Below, piece after piece: positions 33,616-44,849 of a stretch of 64,000 nt of DNA. The number at the start of each line of letters is the position of its first letter. Within the stretch, counting starts at the first letter, position 1. Below the pieces are notes generated by a model, which was not told the origin of the DNA, did not search any database, and was given only the letters and a program-made list of their open reading frames with translations. The DNA lies in assembly GCF_032854445.1 (NCBI RefSeq), contig NC_088305.1, forward strand, positions 5,521,606 to 5,585,605. Reading direction: 5' to 3'. The translations under genes were made by a program, and so were the position numbers. Source of the DNA: Liolophura sinensis (taxonomy: Eukaryota; Mollusca; Polyplacophora; Chitonida; Chitonidae).

Positions 33616-34458
33616 AAAAAAAATTCTTCAAAACCATACCCAGTGTTGAGTAGGTCTTTATTTGTGGGAATTAATTATTTCTGACAAATATATTCCAGTT
33701 GCGTCGGATGCAAGAAAACTGAGGCAGAATTTGTTTCTTAAATATCCCCTCAACCGACGTCATCATTTAACAATAACGATCACGATCGTGACCTTTGGGA
33801 AGTGGGTAGACTTTTCTTATCACATACCTCATTTACTAGATTGATAATAAAATTATGACTGAATAAGCTACGTAATTTCATCGCACGTGTTATATTGGTA
33901 AAAACTATGAAAACACAAAAATCAAACTCCCTAGCCTCTGTATCGATCACATTGAATTTGGCCTATTTTCTGGACTGCTCACCTTACTGAGTATTGAATT
34001 TCACAGTAAGCAGCATGTATTTTATGGATGAATATCTACCAAATAAACATCACTCAGCATTGTGTAGAGTGATCAGATTAAAAGAACAAACGTTTAGCGT
34101 TGGCATAAGTATAGGCGGTGGACCGTATGCGCAGCGGTTTTCAACTTCAAAAAGCAAGTTTGATTATATTGAGTCTGCGAGGATCAATTAGAGTGGGGTG
34201 TGATATATATTTTTATATCTATATAGCATATTGAAAAATAATTTTATTAACAGTCCACTAAGCGATGTACAAAATCCCAACCTACAAGAAAAATTTGGTT
34301 TATTTGGTTGGAAAAATTCCAAGATAGTGTTTAATGGTCTTTCATCTTTCACCTGATATATGCTTCATTTTAGTGTTTGCCTTTAAATGGAATTTCCTGT
34401 GATACCTGACTCCTAACATGTAGCATGATGCCTACAACAAGTTAGATAACCTTCCCGT
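33616..34458. other. Pseudogene B intron region, AT-rich
   Basis: No exon 2 or other feature is recognised. Confidence 0.4.
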
Positions 34459-34471
34459 GGTTCGACAATGA

Positions 34472-34740
34472 TTTTTTTTTTTTTTTGTTGATTGGTGTTT
34501 TACGCCATACTCAAGAGTATTTCACTTATACGACGGCGGCCAGCATTATGGTGGGTGGAAACCGGGCAGAGCCAGGGGGAAACCCACGAACATCCGCAGG
34601 TTGCTGACAGACCTTCTCACGTACAGCCGGAGAGTAAGCCAGCATGAGCTGGACTTGAACTCACAGCGACCACATTGGTGAGAGACTCCTGGGTCATTAC
34701 GCTGCGCTAGCGCTTTAACCGACTGAGCCACGGAGGCCCC
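34472..34740 (-). mobile_element. Full-length SINE family 1 with 13-bp target-site duplication
   Basis: From a poly(T) (poly(A) on the minus strand) through TTACGCCATACTCAAGAGTA, GGCCAGCATTATGGTGGGTG, CAGCATGAGCTGGACTTGAA (B box on minus: TTCAAGTCC) to CCGACTGAGCCACGGAGGCC (A box on minus). Flanked by GGTTCGACAATGA at 34459-34471 and 34741-34753, identical on both sides. The best reference copy in the window. Confidence 0.95.
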
Positions 34741-35026
34741 GGTTCGACAATGAAGACTTATTACAGAACTATGTGAAGTTATGCGACCTCTTGAAACTAT
34801 CACCTGTACGAAATAATTTGCGTTTTTTGTTTTGGAACGTTGATTTAAATGCCGGGAAATAGGGACAATAATTGCCTCCGGAAAGTGGTTTCTGAAGGCA
34901 TCGTCTCATATTGTAAAGAGGGACAAGTTACAACCACTTGCTGTTGTTCTATTGAAAGAGACGTTCACATTAAACAAATAAACAAATCAATAATCAATCA
35001 ACATCTATACGCCACACCTGACGAGG

Positions 35027-35030
<4 letters not shown>

Positions 35031-35105
<75 letters not shown>
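35031..35105. repeat. (TA)n microsatellite
   Basis: About 37 TA units. Confidence 0.98.
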
Positions 35106-35108
<3 letters not shown>

Positions 35109-35190
35109 CACATAGGTTAAACTTGTCTTGTTTGTCATTAATCTATCAATCAATCAATCAACCAGTCAATCAGTCAATCATATTCCACAG

Positions 35191-35419
35191 AATAATGATG
35201 TCCATGCGGCGTGAGCTCAAGATAGTCGACACTAACAACGGTGGAAATGTGAACAGAAAGGAAATGATGGCACCATCAGCAATGTGGTCTGGATTCAGAC
35301 AACATCTCCAACTCGCTGATAGCTCGACGACGGTCTGTTGGACTACGAGAAATTCCTCCAAGCTTGGAACAAGAAGAATTCCGCTTCAAAACCCCTGCCA
35401 TTTTATTGTAACAGCATAA
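35191..35419 (+). pseudogene. Pseudogene B, exon 3 remnant
   Basis: Acceptor TATTCCACAG/A with the same phase as gene C exon 3. EF3 loop DTNNGGNVNRKE is followed by a shortened, frameshifted C-terminal half; LDYEKFLQAWNKK is read from 35338 in a different frame. Confidence 0.75.
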
Positions 35420-35561
35420 AAAAATATCGCGTCATTTCGAAAGAGGGGTGGAAACATATTTAACCGACCTTAGGCACTTTGTTCTGACATGCTTGTAAAC
35501 CTATAAATCGACTTTTAATCAGGGGTCCGCTTACACAAATCAGTCGTAAGCTAAGTTGATT

Positions 35562-35655
35562 GTAACTACCATGGTAGTTACAAATGTTAAAATCATATGT
35601 TGCCATGGTAGTTACAAATGTTAAAATCATATGTTGCCATGGTAGTTACAGTTAA
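35562..35655. repeat. Palindrome with 36-bp direct duplications
   Basis: GTAACTACCATGGTAGTTAC (35562-35581) is a perfect 20-bp palindrome. Its half CCATGGTAGTTACAAATG is then repeated in tandem, and outer sequences CTAAGTT / AACTTAG are again inverted. Confidence 0.85.
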
Positions 35656-37120
35656 CTTAGGCTATGATCGCTTTATGCTACAGACTCCAGGAATTCTTAC
35701 GATGAGGTGCATGGCGATAAAGCATCCGGAAACAAAACGTTGCCTCACACGTATCGCGTTGTCATATGGTTAAAAGGTAAAACAGGGTTCGGGTGTGACC
35801 TAAGTGGAAAAAGCTGCGTCCTCAATATATAGCAGCAACTCGCGTCTGATTGGTTAAAATTGATAGCTATATCATGTACATGTAGTACATTTGTGCACAT
35901 GCATAACATAGATCAAGGACACCATCCCATGACGTCAGTGTTCCTTAAATGACGTCACAAGGACATGGCACGCTTGCCCAAGAATACCACTTTAATATAA
36001 ATTTCGTCCAGTGTAATAAAGGTAACCATATAAAAACACGTACATTTATACGTATCCATGTTCGAACAGCGATAGGCGAATTTTTCGTGTTTTGTATTTG
36101 AGTTCAGTCCTACTGATGTAAGTTCGTCTACAGATGTAACTGAAAACTGTGGTGAATTGAATTCTGCATGCAGGACTTGAAGTATTGTTTGTTTTGTGGA
36201 TGTAGAATATAGAATTATGTACAGTTGTAAGTGACTTAATCCCGTGCCCCCGGATTTGTGCTGTATCAGCATCTGTTCATACAAATGTGGCTTTACACGT
36301 CTAGTAGAAACCGGATAACCGGAGAGGTGGCTACTTTCGACTCTATGCGTTATACATTTGCTTTTTACTTAAAAACACAAAGTGGTGTAACGTCGTTTAC
36401 TTTGTCAAGATACACTAGTAATACAATTTAAAACAGACAAAAAGGAACTCTACATTACTGTCAGAGTAGAATATATATATTTTGTGTTTTCATCCAATAC
36501 GCTGAATGTCTAGAAGTTCGTCTTTAGGGTATTCCAAGGTGCACGCAACTTGTATACAAAAAGTTGTCACAAGAACGCTTGATGGAATGACACCTACGTC
36601 TAATTAAGGTGAAACGATGAGCAAACTGCGTGCACTTCCGGTCTGCCTGTGGAACCATACTCTCCGGTTACAGACGCGTCAGTGCACGACCCGTGCACAT
36701 CCTCCGCCAGTTCTAAATCCCTCCTGAGCAGAATTAAGTTACAAAGATGTTGCTGTGGCGATGAGCTCTAACCATCTTACGCTGTACATATGGGTGGGCC
36801 TAAAATAGAAGCCGAAGTAAAGGGAGGGTGCCATGGGGTGGGTATCGCTTTGGGATCAGGTGTTCATACGTGGCACGTGAAGGTGAGAATAACTTGGCAG
36901 ACAGAAGCTCTAAATCCTCGGACCCACGACACTTGAGCCCCGTCCTGCGCGTTGCATGTCGTTGATGACCACCGTCGTCATCTGGTGTTGAAGGCGTGCC
37001 CCGGCTTTATCAGAGAAACCCATCTTGAGCTTTGAGTATACTCTTTACACAAGCCATACCACAGTATACATGCTATCTCTGACTGTCTACTCCACGTACT
37101 TTTTCAAATCTCTGCTCAAA
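35656..37120. other. Intergenic region upstream of gene C
   Basis: No gene is recognised; a 109-codon minus ORF (35955-36284) has no known motif. The promoter of gene C presumably lies in the last few hundred bases, without an obvious TATA box. Confidence 0.4.
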
Positions 37121-37288
37121 ATGGCCCAAGGAACGCCGGTAGGAGAAGACTGGGTGGCGAAACAGCTCGAAAAGTACGCCTTGAACTTTGACGAAGCTGA
37201 CACGGACAAAAATGGTTCTTTACGATTCCGGGAAATTGTTTTTGCTCTGGTTAAGGGCGGGTTCCGGGGTAGCTACAACGAGGCCAAG
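37121..37288 (+). CDS. EF-hand gene C, exon 1
   Basis: 56 codons, MAQGTPVGEDWVAKQLEKYA to GGFRGSYNEAK/GTATGT. Confidence 0.92.
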
Positions 37289-37885
37289 GTATGTATGCCG
37301 CGTACATACGATGAATATAGACATTACCATCTCCTCTCTTTCTCCACCCCAATCTACATAAAAGTCAGGATTCCTCTCTCACCGGTCCGGTGATGTAGAA
37401 ATGTTAATCGGATCGAGTTACGTGGAAATAGCTCCCGTGGGGTGAGAAAAAAACAGACGGTTATGATTTTACCATGGGGTGGAAAGCTTGGCTTTGTCGT
37501 ATACATAATGGTAAAGTGTGCCATTAGCTGGAATACGCCTACAATGTGGGGTTTTGTCCGGGCTGCGTTTGGTTGCCAAGAAAAGGTGAAGGTTGAATCC
37601 CGTGTATACAGGTTTAACCATGTGTTCATTGCCAGAAGCTGTCTGCTTAGGTTTAATCATAGCGTATGTATAGAAACTTCCCTTTATGTGTTAGTGAGGC
37701 ATTGCCGGGTCAGAGGTTAAATATTTGCCCTTTAAACCTATACAAAACATGAAGGCAAACTTCCAGCACAGCGAGTTATAGGGCATCATTTCTTAACAAA
37801 AGGCGCATATACACAAACACGAGGTGCAGGTTCAATCCCGGGCTTAGCGAATTTGTACACTCCCACGCTCTCGCTGTTCGCGAGG

Positions 37886-37959
<74 letters not shown>

Positions 37960-38258
37960 CGAACATATGTATATTTTATACGCCTCGCGAACAGCGAGTG
38001 TGAAGTTCGCTAAAGACCACTTTTCTTCCATCTATGCAAGCACAAAGTCTGTTGTCTAAGTGATACGAGAATGTGTTCTTGCAGCAGATTGTTCCGTTAA
38101 ATATAGCACAAATATTCTATTGGATCAACGTATAGATTGTATTAGATTAACCGGGCATGCCTGTTATGATGAGTATGACACAGTGTTATACCGTTATAAT
38201 AATAATAATACATTCCAGCACCACTCAGACAGCCGACTTTCTGTTAAAATTAAGATTG

Positions 38259-38310
<52 letters not shown>

Positions 38311-41300
38311 CGCTCCGCTTTGTTCCACTCCAAGCTGATCTCCATCGTTACGGAGAAAAATGTTCAGTTTGATAGCACAGCAAATGTATTCCATCTTAAT
38401 TAACCCTATACATCCAAACCAGGCGCATGGAGCTTGTACACATATGGTCTAATCACCTTCGACTAGTTAACGAACGTTCCGTCAGAAGGGCCAAACTATA
38501 TCACATGGCCTTCAGACATATGGTAATTCTCTCATCCTACAGAGTCACGTAAATCTCCGTCTACTACCTCTGCTGAAAGGGGCTCACAAATCCGATACAG
38601 ATGGCGAATTAACATAATCCACAACATCCAATGGAAACCACCGTAACATCGTAAGCCGTGACGTGTTTTTTGTCGGTCGCAGCACGTGACGGTCGCAGCT
38701 CTGAACAAAACGTAGATGTGGATATGGTCCGAATTTACCAAATTCGTCGATGGAGATCAGGTTTTGATGACAGAGACTATAAGTGGTTCACTTGTGGGTG
38801 AACGGTGACCCCAGCTATTTAAAACGCTTTAAACGCGAGACTCGGTAGTTGATGCTCTAGCTCTTTGTTAATTATGAGAATGTTAATAAAGGCACACCTC
38901 CACTTCAACAAATGGAAATTTGTACTCGTTTGAAATGATATTTTGCTCGTGTGGAGCGTTCATTGGCTAACATTGATTTTGTCACTTTTCGCTCATATCA
39001 GAAAACCAGAGGGGCTTTCGATTAGGCGGAAACATCGGTTTCGCTAGCCCACAAGGACCAATCACGTAACAGTAATGTAGGATAACGCCAGACGATTGGC
39101 TAGACACTAGGCTGGCGACACTGATGTTTGAGATATAATCGTTAACACTCAAGCGCTCTTTCGACAGATCATAGAATCGATAGGTTGGAATGGTTTGTCG
39201 TGGAGAGAATATAGACAGCTGGTAAACGTGGCCTCTGCTGCAACTCTGATTGAAATGAAGTACTCCTGTTGAAATGATTAGTGTTACAAGTGTAACGCTT
39301 ATTGAAACAATTATTTCATTACGCCTTATACAGTGCAACCCTTAATGAAATAGTTATTTCAATACGCGTTGCAACTGCAATCCTTGTTGAAATTATATTT
39401 CACTCCGTGTTTCACTACATTTGCAACGCTTATTGAAATATTTATTTCAACAAGGCCAATCCATAAATTCTAGCATGGCACATAAAGTGTCTTACTGAAA
39501 TAAACATGATAAATTCATGACTTTTTCTTGCGGATGTGGTTTCGCAACTTTGGGTGGTTCGATTGGGGGAGATTGGTGCGGGAAATTTTAACCCAAACTG
39601 TGCATTCTTAATGACTTTAAAGTTTGTTTCAGCTCCCTGTTTCTGCCTGATCTGTTTTCTGTGAAGTCTTACAAAATATGAAATTCTCCTTGTACCAAAC
39701 CTACATAACTGCTAATCACTGGGAGCTTATACTATCAAAGAGAGCAATACCATGAACCGTTTTCAAAACGACCATAATTCTGTTTACTCGAAAATGACTT
39801 GTAACCACACACGGTGAAGTCTTGTCCCAAGTTTGATTTAATTACGACCCCCGAGCTCTGCCCAATTTCCTTCCACCATAATGCTGGCCTCCGTCGTATA
39901 AATGAAATATTCTTGAAAACGACGTACAACACCAATCAAATAAATCAATCAATCAAATAAATCAATTCATTGCGATGGATCGTTTTTTAAAAATTTGAAC
40001 AAAACCAGTTTAAATCTTGTCCAATAGGGGTCGGGAACTCGAACTTGTTCTGTAACTTGTTATGGCAAAGCTATGCACCAAGTTCCATTCCAATATGATG
40101 GATCCTTTTGAAAAAAACCCAGAAAGCTCTCAATTATATTAGGAATTGTTATTTACATATATAATTTCATGGACGTTTATGTCAAAATTCAAAATTAGTG
40201 TTTAGTCTGTAATATAAGCCCAGGCATACTCCTCACAGCGTTATTCAAGATTTGTGTACAAAATGTGCTAGTGGTGGCAGTGATATAAAGCGAACGTAGA
40301 GAGTGAGGCATGCGCTGTAACGAGAATGGTGATGATCGAGTCTGTTGTCGTTAAAACGGCGAGTCACGTGTTGCAATTTTCAGGGATGATTAACTGAAAA
40401 ATACCCAGTATCCACGTGACTTGGCTGATCATTTAATACAAAGTATTTTTTTAAAGTAATAATAAACACAGTTTAATATTACCGTCCATTGTTACAGACG
40501 ATATTTACGACGTTGGACGAAAATGCGGACAAAGCGATCTCACGAGAAGAATACCTGAAACTGATGAAGTCTATGTCTCCAGCTGATCTCAAGTAAGTCA
40601 TAAACTGATCTCAAGTAAGTTACTAGTTTATATCGAGAAAGTCACCAGCTTATTAGAAATAAATCATCAGCTTATCAGAAGTAAATCATCAGCTTATCCC
40701 AAGTGATTCACCAGCTGATCTCAAGTAAATTACCAGCTGATCTCAAGTAAGTCACCAGCTGATCTCAAGTAAGTTACCAGTTGATTTCAAGTAAGCTTAA
40801 ATCACCAGCTGATCTCAGCTAAGTCTCCAGTCGATTTCAAGTAAGTCAACAACTGCTCTTAAAGAAGTCACCAGCTGATCTCATGTAACCCTAACCCACG
40901 AGCTGATCTCAATTAAGACTCCAGTTGATCTCCAGTAAATCACCAACTGATCTAAAGTAAGTTATCAGCTGATCTCAAATAAGTTAACAGCTGATCTTCA
41001 GTAAGCTACCAGCTGATCTCAAGAAAGTCATCAGCTGATCTCAAGCGAGTCAGCAGCCGTTCCCAACTGGCTGATCTCAAGCCAGTCAAATCGATGAACG
41101 ATGAACTGCCAGTGCGACAGTTGTTTCGACAACTATCTCCGTTGACGTAATGGTAAGGTTGACTGTGGGTTACACTTCATTTCAGGATAGATCATTGGGT
41201 ACTCAGAGAGACTAGTTGTCACCCACTCTCTCAAGCACAAACTTTAAACTTTTCCTTCTTTTAAATCTTATGACACATCCTAAACTGCTAATGAGGAAAT

Positions 41301-41598
41301 GGAAAGCATACGTTTCATGAATGTTGATAATTAGCCTATCCAGTTTTATGAATTCCTTCACTAATCTTTTTTCAGGGAGATGGCGATGCGGCGAGAGTTT
41401 AAGCTGATAGACGCTGACGGCAGCGGTTCTCTGACACGAGAAGAGATCGTGAATGCAATCACGAACGCCGAGCTGGATCCTAAAGCTGAGAATATGTCCA
41501 ATCTCCTTATAGCGCTAGTCACAGACGACGACAAAAAACTGAACTATGAAGAGTTCCTCAAGGCCTGGTCTGGTCAGTTCAACAAAAAGTCCAAGTAG
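37121..41598 (+). CDS. EF-hand calmodulin-like Ca2+-binding protein, copy C (intact, 161 aa)
   Basis: Exons 37121-37288, 40498-40592 and 41376-41598 join without error to 161 codons. Four EF-hands: DTDKNGSLRFRE (27-38) and DADGSGSLTREE (100-111) are canonical. DENADKAISREE (63-74) has Lys for Gly at loop position 6. VTDDDKKLNYEE (136-147) lacks the first Asp and is probably non-binding. No signal peptide or membrane segment; likely a cytosolic Ca2+ sensor or buffer, paired N and C lobes as in calmodulin. An in-frame ATG at 37025 would add 32 residues; 37121 is chosen because copies A and B start there (MA...) and the context CAAAATGG is good. AATAAA at 41837. Exact subfamily and target are unknown. 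Confidence 0.92.
37847..38010. repeat. (TA)n tract bracketed by an inverted repeat
   Basis: CTCGCTGTTCGCGAGGC at 37870-37886 and GCCTCGCGAACAGCGAG at 37982-37998 are exact complements; a looser match extends outward to 37847 and 38010 (GCGAA ... TTCGC). Between them lies (TA)n (37888-37957), itself self-complementary, so about 160 bp can fold on itself. Upstream, GCAGGTTCAATCCCGGG (37826-37842) resembles a Pol III B box. Confidence 0.85.
38261..38307. repeat. (GT)n microsatellite
   Basis: About 23 GT units in gene C intron 1. Confidence 0.98.
38308..39224. other. Gene C intron 1, no feature recognised
   Basis: Small ORFs only, with no motifs. Confidence 0.4.
39225..39460. repeat. Degenerate tandem repeat, about 55-65 bp
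   Basis: Variants of TTGAAACAATTATTTCA followed by (T)ACGC...GCAAC recur four or five times; each contains the short palindrome TGAAATA...TATTTCA. Confidence 0.65.
39845..39966 (+). mobile_element. SINE family 1 3' half
   Basis: CCTTCCACCATAATGCTGGC, TATAAATGAAATATTCTTG and CGTACAACACCAATCAAATA with an (AATC)n/(AAAT)n tail. Confidence 0.85.
39967..40497. other. Gene C intron 1, last part
   Basis: AT-rich. Ends in the exon 2 acceptor CCATTGTTACAG. Confidence 0.4.
40498..40592 (+). CDS. EF-hand gene C, exon 2
   Basis: 95 nt, TIFTTLDENADKAISREEYL to KSMSPADL plus the first two bases of a Lys codon; donor CTCAA/GTAAGT. The final about 13 bases plus donor are the seed of the adjacent repeat array. 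Confidence 0.92.
40580..41085 (+). repeat. 22-bp minisatellite derived from the exon 2/intron 2 donor junction
   Basis: About 20 units of AGCTGATCTCAAGTAAGTCA (plus two bases, usually CC). The segment CCAGCTGATCTCAA/GTAAGT is identical to the last codons of exon 2 (Pro-Ala-Asp-Leu) and the authentic donor. Many units keep GTAAGT exactly; others drift (GTAAAT, ATAAGT, GAAAGT). Confidence 0.93.
41376..41598 (+). CDS. EF-hand gene C, exon 3
   Basis: Acceptor TTTTTTCAG/G, completes Lys 88, then EMAMRREFKLIDADGSGSLT through EF4 to FNKKSK-TAG. Confidence 0.92.
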
Positions 41599-41836
41599 GG
41601 ACACCGCCAGGAATGTAGGATGTCAAATTCGTATAGCCACATCATGATTTGTACATTAAGGATCCGATTCTGTAGATTCCAATATGTCTGACCACTCCAC
41701 AGGTGTCCGTTTGTTCAGTGAAAACCCGTCGTATTTTCACTTCGGACAGACACTGACAAGGTGATTCCAAAAAACCTATCCCACAGATTCCCATTAGGAA
41801 AAAACCTTTGATTGTATTGAGTTTTCTACTTGTGTT

Positions 41837-41842
41837 AATAAA
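41837..41842 (+). promoter_or_regulatory. Poly(A) signal of gene C
   Basis: AATAAA 239 bp after the stop codon, followed by AT-rich sequence. Confidence 0.6.
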
Positions 41843-41907
41843 ATATCGTAACCATTAAACGTATTTGAGTCCTCACGATTACTAAATTATTATTTCAACA
41901 TTTCAAT

Positions 41908-42056
41908 TTATTTATTTACTTACTTGATTGGTGTTTTACGCCGTACTCCAGAAAAATTCACTACTGTGATGGCCGCCAGCATTATGGTTGGAGGAAACCG
42001 GGCAGTGCCCGGGGAAAACCCACGACCATCCGCAGGTTGCTGACAGAAATATGCGG
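41908..42056 (-). mobile_element. SINE family 1, 5'-truncated
   Basis: (TTTA)n tail, TTGATTGGTGTTTTACGCCG, CCGCCAGCATTATGGTTGGA and CATCCGCAGGTTGCTGACAG. Confidence 0.88.
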
Positions 42057-42307
42057 ACGACGCCTGCAAACAATGGCGCTTTCTTGAACAGTTTAAACAC
42101 ACTGGTTGAGCATTGAAGCGTTTGTATTGGATGAAATTTTTTATTCATATTGAATAAAATAAAACTGTTTGAATATTGACTTGCTATGATGACATACAGA
42201 TAGTTCTTAGCCCAGAAAAAATCCATACCTTTGAATGCTTACCAGCTTCAAACCCTGGTAAAACTTCAAAAGAAACCAAATGTTAGACAACTCACACACT
42301 GACATGT

Positions 42308-42570
42308 TATTATTTGTATGATTAATGTTTTAGACCGTGCTCAAGAATATTTCACGTATACAAGAGCGGACAGCATTGTGATGAAGAACAACTGGACTGA
42401 TCTCGAGAGAAATCCAGGACTATCCGCAGGTTGCTTGTTGATCTTCCCAAGTACAACCGGAAAGTAAGCCGGCATAAGCTGGACGTGAACTCACAGTGAC
42501 CGCATTGATGAGAGGTCCCTGGGTCATTGCATCACGCTAGCACGCTAACTACCAGGCCACGGAGGCTTCA
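42308..42570 (-). mobile_element. SINE family 1, near full length, old copy
   Basis: GATTAATGTTTTAGACCGTG, ATCCGCAGGTTGCTTGTTG, CATAAGCTGGACGTGAACTC, CATTGATGAGAGGTCCCTGG to ACTACCAGGCCACGGAGGC. Diverged throughout. Confidence 0.85.
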
Positions 42571-42899
42571 AACAAACATTTAAACAAAACACCACAGTCG
42601 TTTAATTAGAAGTCTAACTGAATGACAATTCTTACATGAAACATATCACTATGCTTCAAATTTTATATTCATTTATTTACTGATTTATTTATATAAATAT
42701 GCAGTGATGTTAATTGTAATTAATAACACGTCACTATTCTAGAATTCCTCATAATGCTGTGTGGTCAGAACATATGTATGTGTGTATCACATATTGCGAG
42801 TATATACACGTACATTTACACACCCTGCACACAGGATATCGGTACAAAGCACACTTTACTGTTCATCTCATCTGAGAAAGCAATGCATTGCACACAGTG

Positions 42900-42952
42900 A
42901 TATTTCACACACACACACACACATATACATATATATATATATATATATATAA
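42900..42952. repeat. (CA)n/(TA)n microsatellite
   Basis: (CA) tract running into (TA) repeats. Confidence 0.95.
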
Positions 42953-44849
42953 CATGTAAATACATTTCCCTCTTTGCACAGCGACTTTGTTAAAGCAGAA
43001 GAAAACATAAAACTGATGCCAAAATCAGATGAAAGACCGTGAAAACATATTTGCAAATATGGTATTTCATTGTTTTTTGATTTTTTTTCTTCCAGGAGAA
43101 AAGGCTATTTGAAAACATTTTGCATCGTGGGTATTTGCCACCACCTCCTGGTATATATCGTCTTTGTATAATAGTTCATTTAATCCAAATTATGACAAAG
43201 ATTATGAATGTATTTAAAATATAAATATGATCAAAATCACGGATGAAAAATTTGTGCAGATATATTTATTAAATACGTGTTACCTCCACATTCTATAACA
43301 TTATTACGCCAATATGTAACAAGACAATATGTATACCAAGATATACATCACAAATTAATTTCAAGTGTCTTTCCTCTTTAAAGAAAAATCGAAATAAATA
43401 ATAAACACCACATTTACAGCTAATTTTTCGCGTTCTTTATCTGACTTCGTTTTTTCCCCCACCATTAAGTATTTACACAGACTTCAAAATTTCCAACCTG
43501 ACATTCACTCTGTTCAGTTTAAGTCCAAGATTTGTTAATCATGAATGCATGATAAACCAGTTTCTTCAAACAGTTTTGAGATTCACAAGAGAGTTCATTA
43601 TAAAGATGTTTTCTGAGACACATTTTGCCCCCAAAATTGCATTTTTAAAGGCAAATCAGTGTCATAATTCTGTTAGTTTTGGTGCTGAAACTGAAATTTT
43701 GCCAGCAGGATAGCATCCTACATTCCAAACAAACTTTGAAACACCACAGATAGGTAGACCTCTCAGAAGCTTGAACAAAATATGCAACTTAACCATACAC
43801 GAAATGTTTTGGCCATTTACTGTAATCACAAGCATTAAAACACTAGGTAACAAAGTAAAATGAAACTATTACTGATTAAGACATTCTCTTTTTCACTGGT
43901 ACATACGGTTGTGCCTTAAGTGTACACGTGAAGATATATGTACGTAGCTATACCTCTATTGTTTCTGTCTGTCAGATCTTATGTCCATGGGCTGAAAAAA
44001 ATGCTCCTCAGCTTACGAAATTAAATACAACACACTCAACGGTCTAAGTACATATAGAACTAAGGTGAGTTTTTTTTCTCCAAAAATCTAACAGCTGGGT
44101 TGGGTAACATGACAAATATATGAACCACAAGCGTTATTTATTCAGTGAGCGACTTTTCGGTATAGACAATAATACCGTTCTTGGTATGCTCGCTAACGGT
44201 ATTACTATCCATATCGAAACGTTGCTCAATAAATAAATTGCAGTTTTGATCCATATATGTCTTACGTTAGCACAAAAATGGTTAGCATAAAAGCTTGGAA
44301 AGTAAATCCACTTGATGACAGTACACTGTATACATTCTGTTCCCACATTTCACATTATTTATGGCCTCTGGACTCCACTCTCATTTTTTATACCTACACA
44401 CAGATCTGAATAAAAACATAATACGTAAATCTAAGGACAGAGTAGTATTACTCTAAAAATTTAACAACAAATATGATATTTAACTTTGCAAATATACATG
44501 TATATTTTATCTTGGTATAAATAAAAAGACCCGTGCTGCTAAACTAAACGTATTTTTAAAACTGATATGTAGTATATTGTAAGCACAATACATGCATTTC
44601 CAGTTTGAGACTGCTCAGCCTCCTTGTGATAAGTTAGTCTACGTCAACAATAGCACTTAACATGCTTCAGGTGCATGTAGAGGAGTGTTTGTGTTGTCTT
44701 ATATCTGATCATATTGCGTGAAATAACTAGCAAAATTCCACATAAGAAGCACCAATCCTAAACATTAACTTATTTGATTATCAATGGTGCTATGCTGTGT
44801 ATTGAATACTTCAATTTTATTAAAATGGACGAGAATATGATTGGATTTG
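42953..44849. other. Intergenic region, AT-rich
   Basis: No gene is recognised; small ORFs (43662-43853 and 44134-44346, minus) have no motif. It could include a long 3' UTR, but no exon supports that. Confidence 0.4.

Larger units (their letters stand above)
32476..35419 (+). pseudogene. EF-hand calmodulin-like pseudogene, copy B
   Basis: Exon 1 (32476-32643, 56 codons as in gene C) begins MAEGKETVKVWVEEQLKRYP and has EF1 loop DKDKCGALRFPE with Cys at a ligand position. Codon 47 is TGA where paralogues have Gly. The donor has become AAG/GAGAGA. No exon 2 is recognised. Exon 3 (from 35191) keeps MSMRRELKIVDTNNGGNVNR, then loses frame and length before a recognisable LDYEKFLQAWNKK in another frame. 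Nonsense codon, lost donor, missing exon and frameshift together support a dead copy. Confidence 0.8.

Noticed and set aside
37025-37120. Upstream in-frame ATG of EF-hand gene C (32 extra residues)
   Set aside because: Paralogues A and B begin at the position equal to 37121, and the extra peptide has no match in them.
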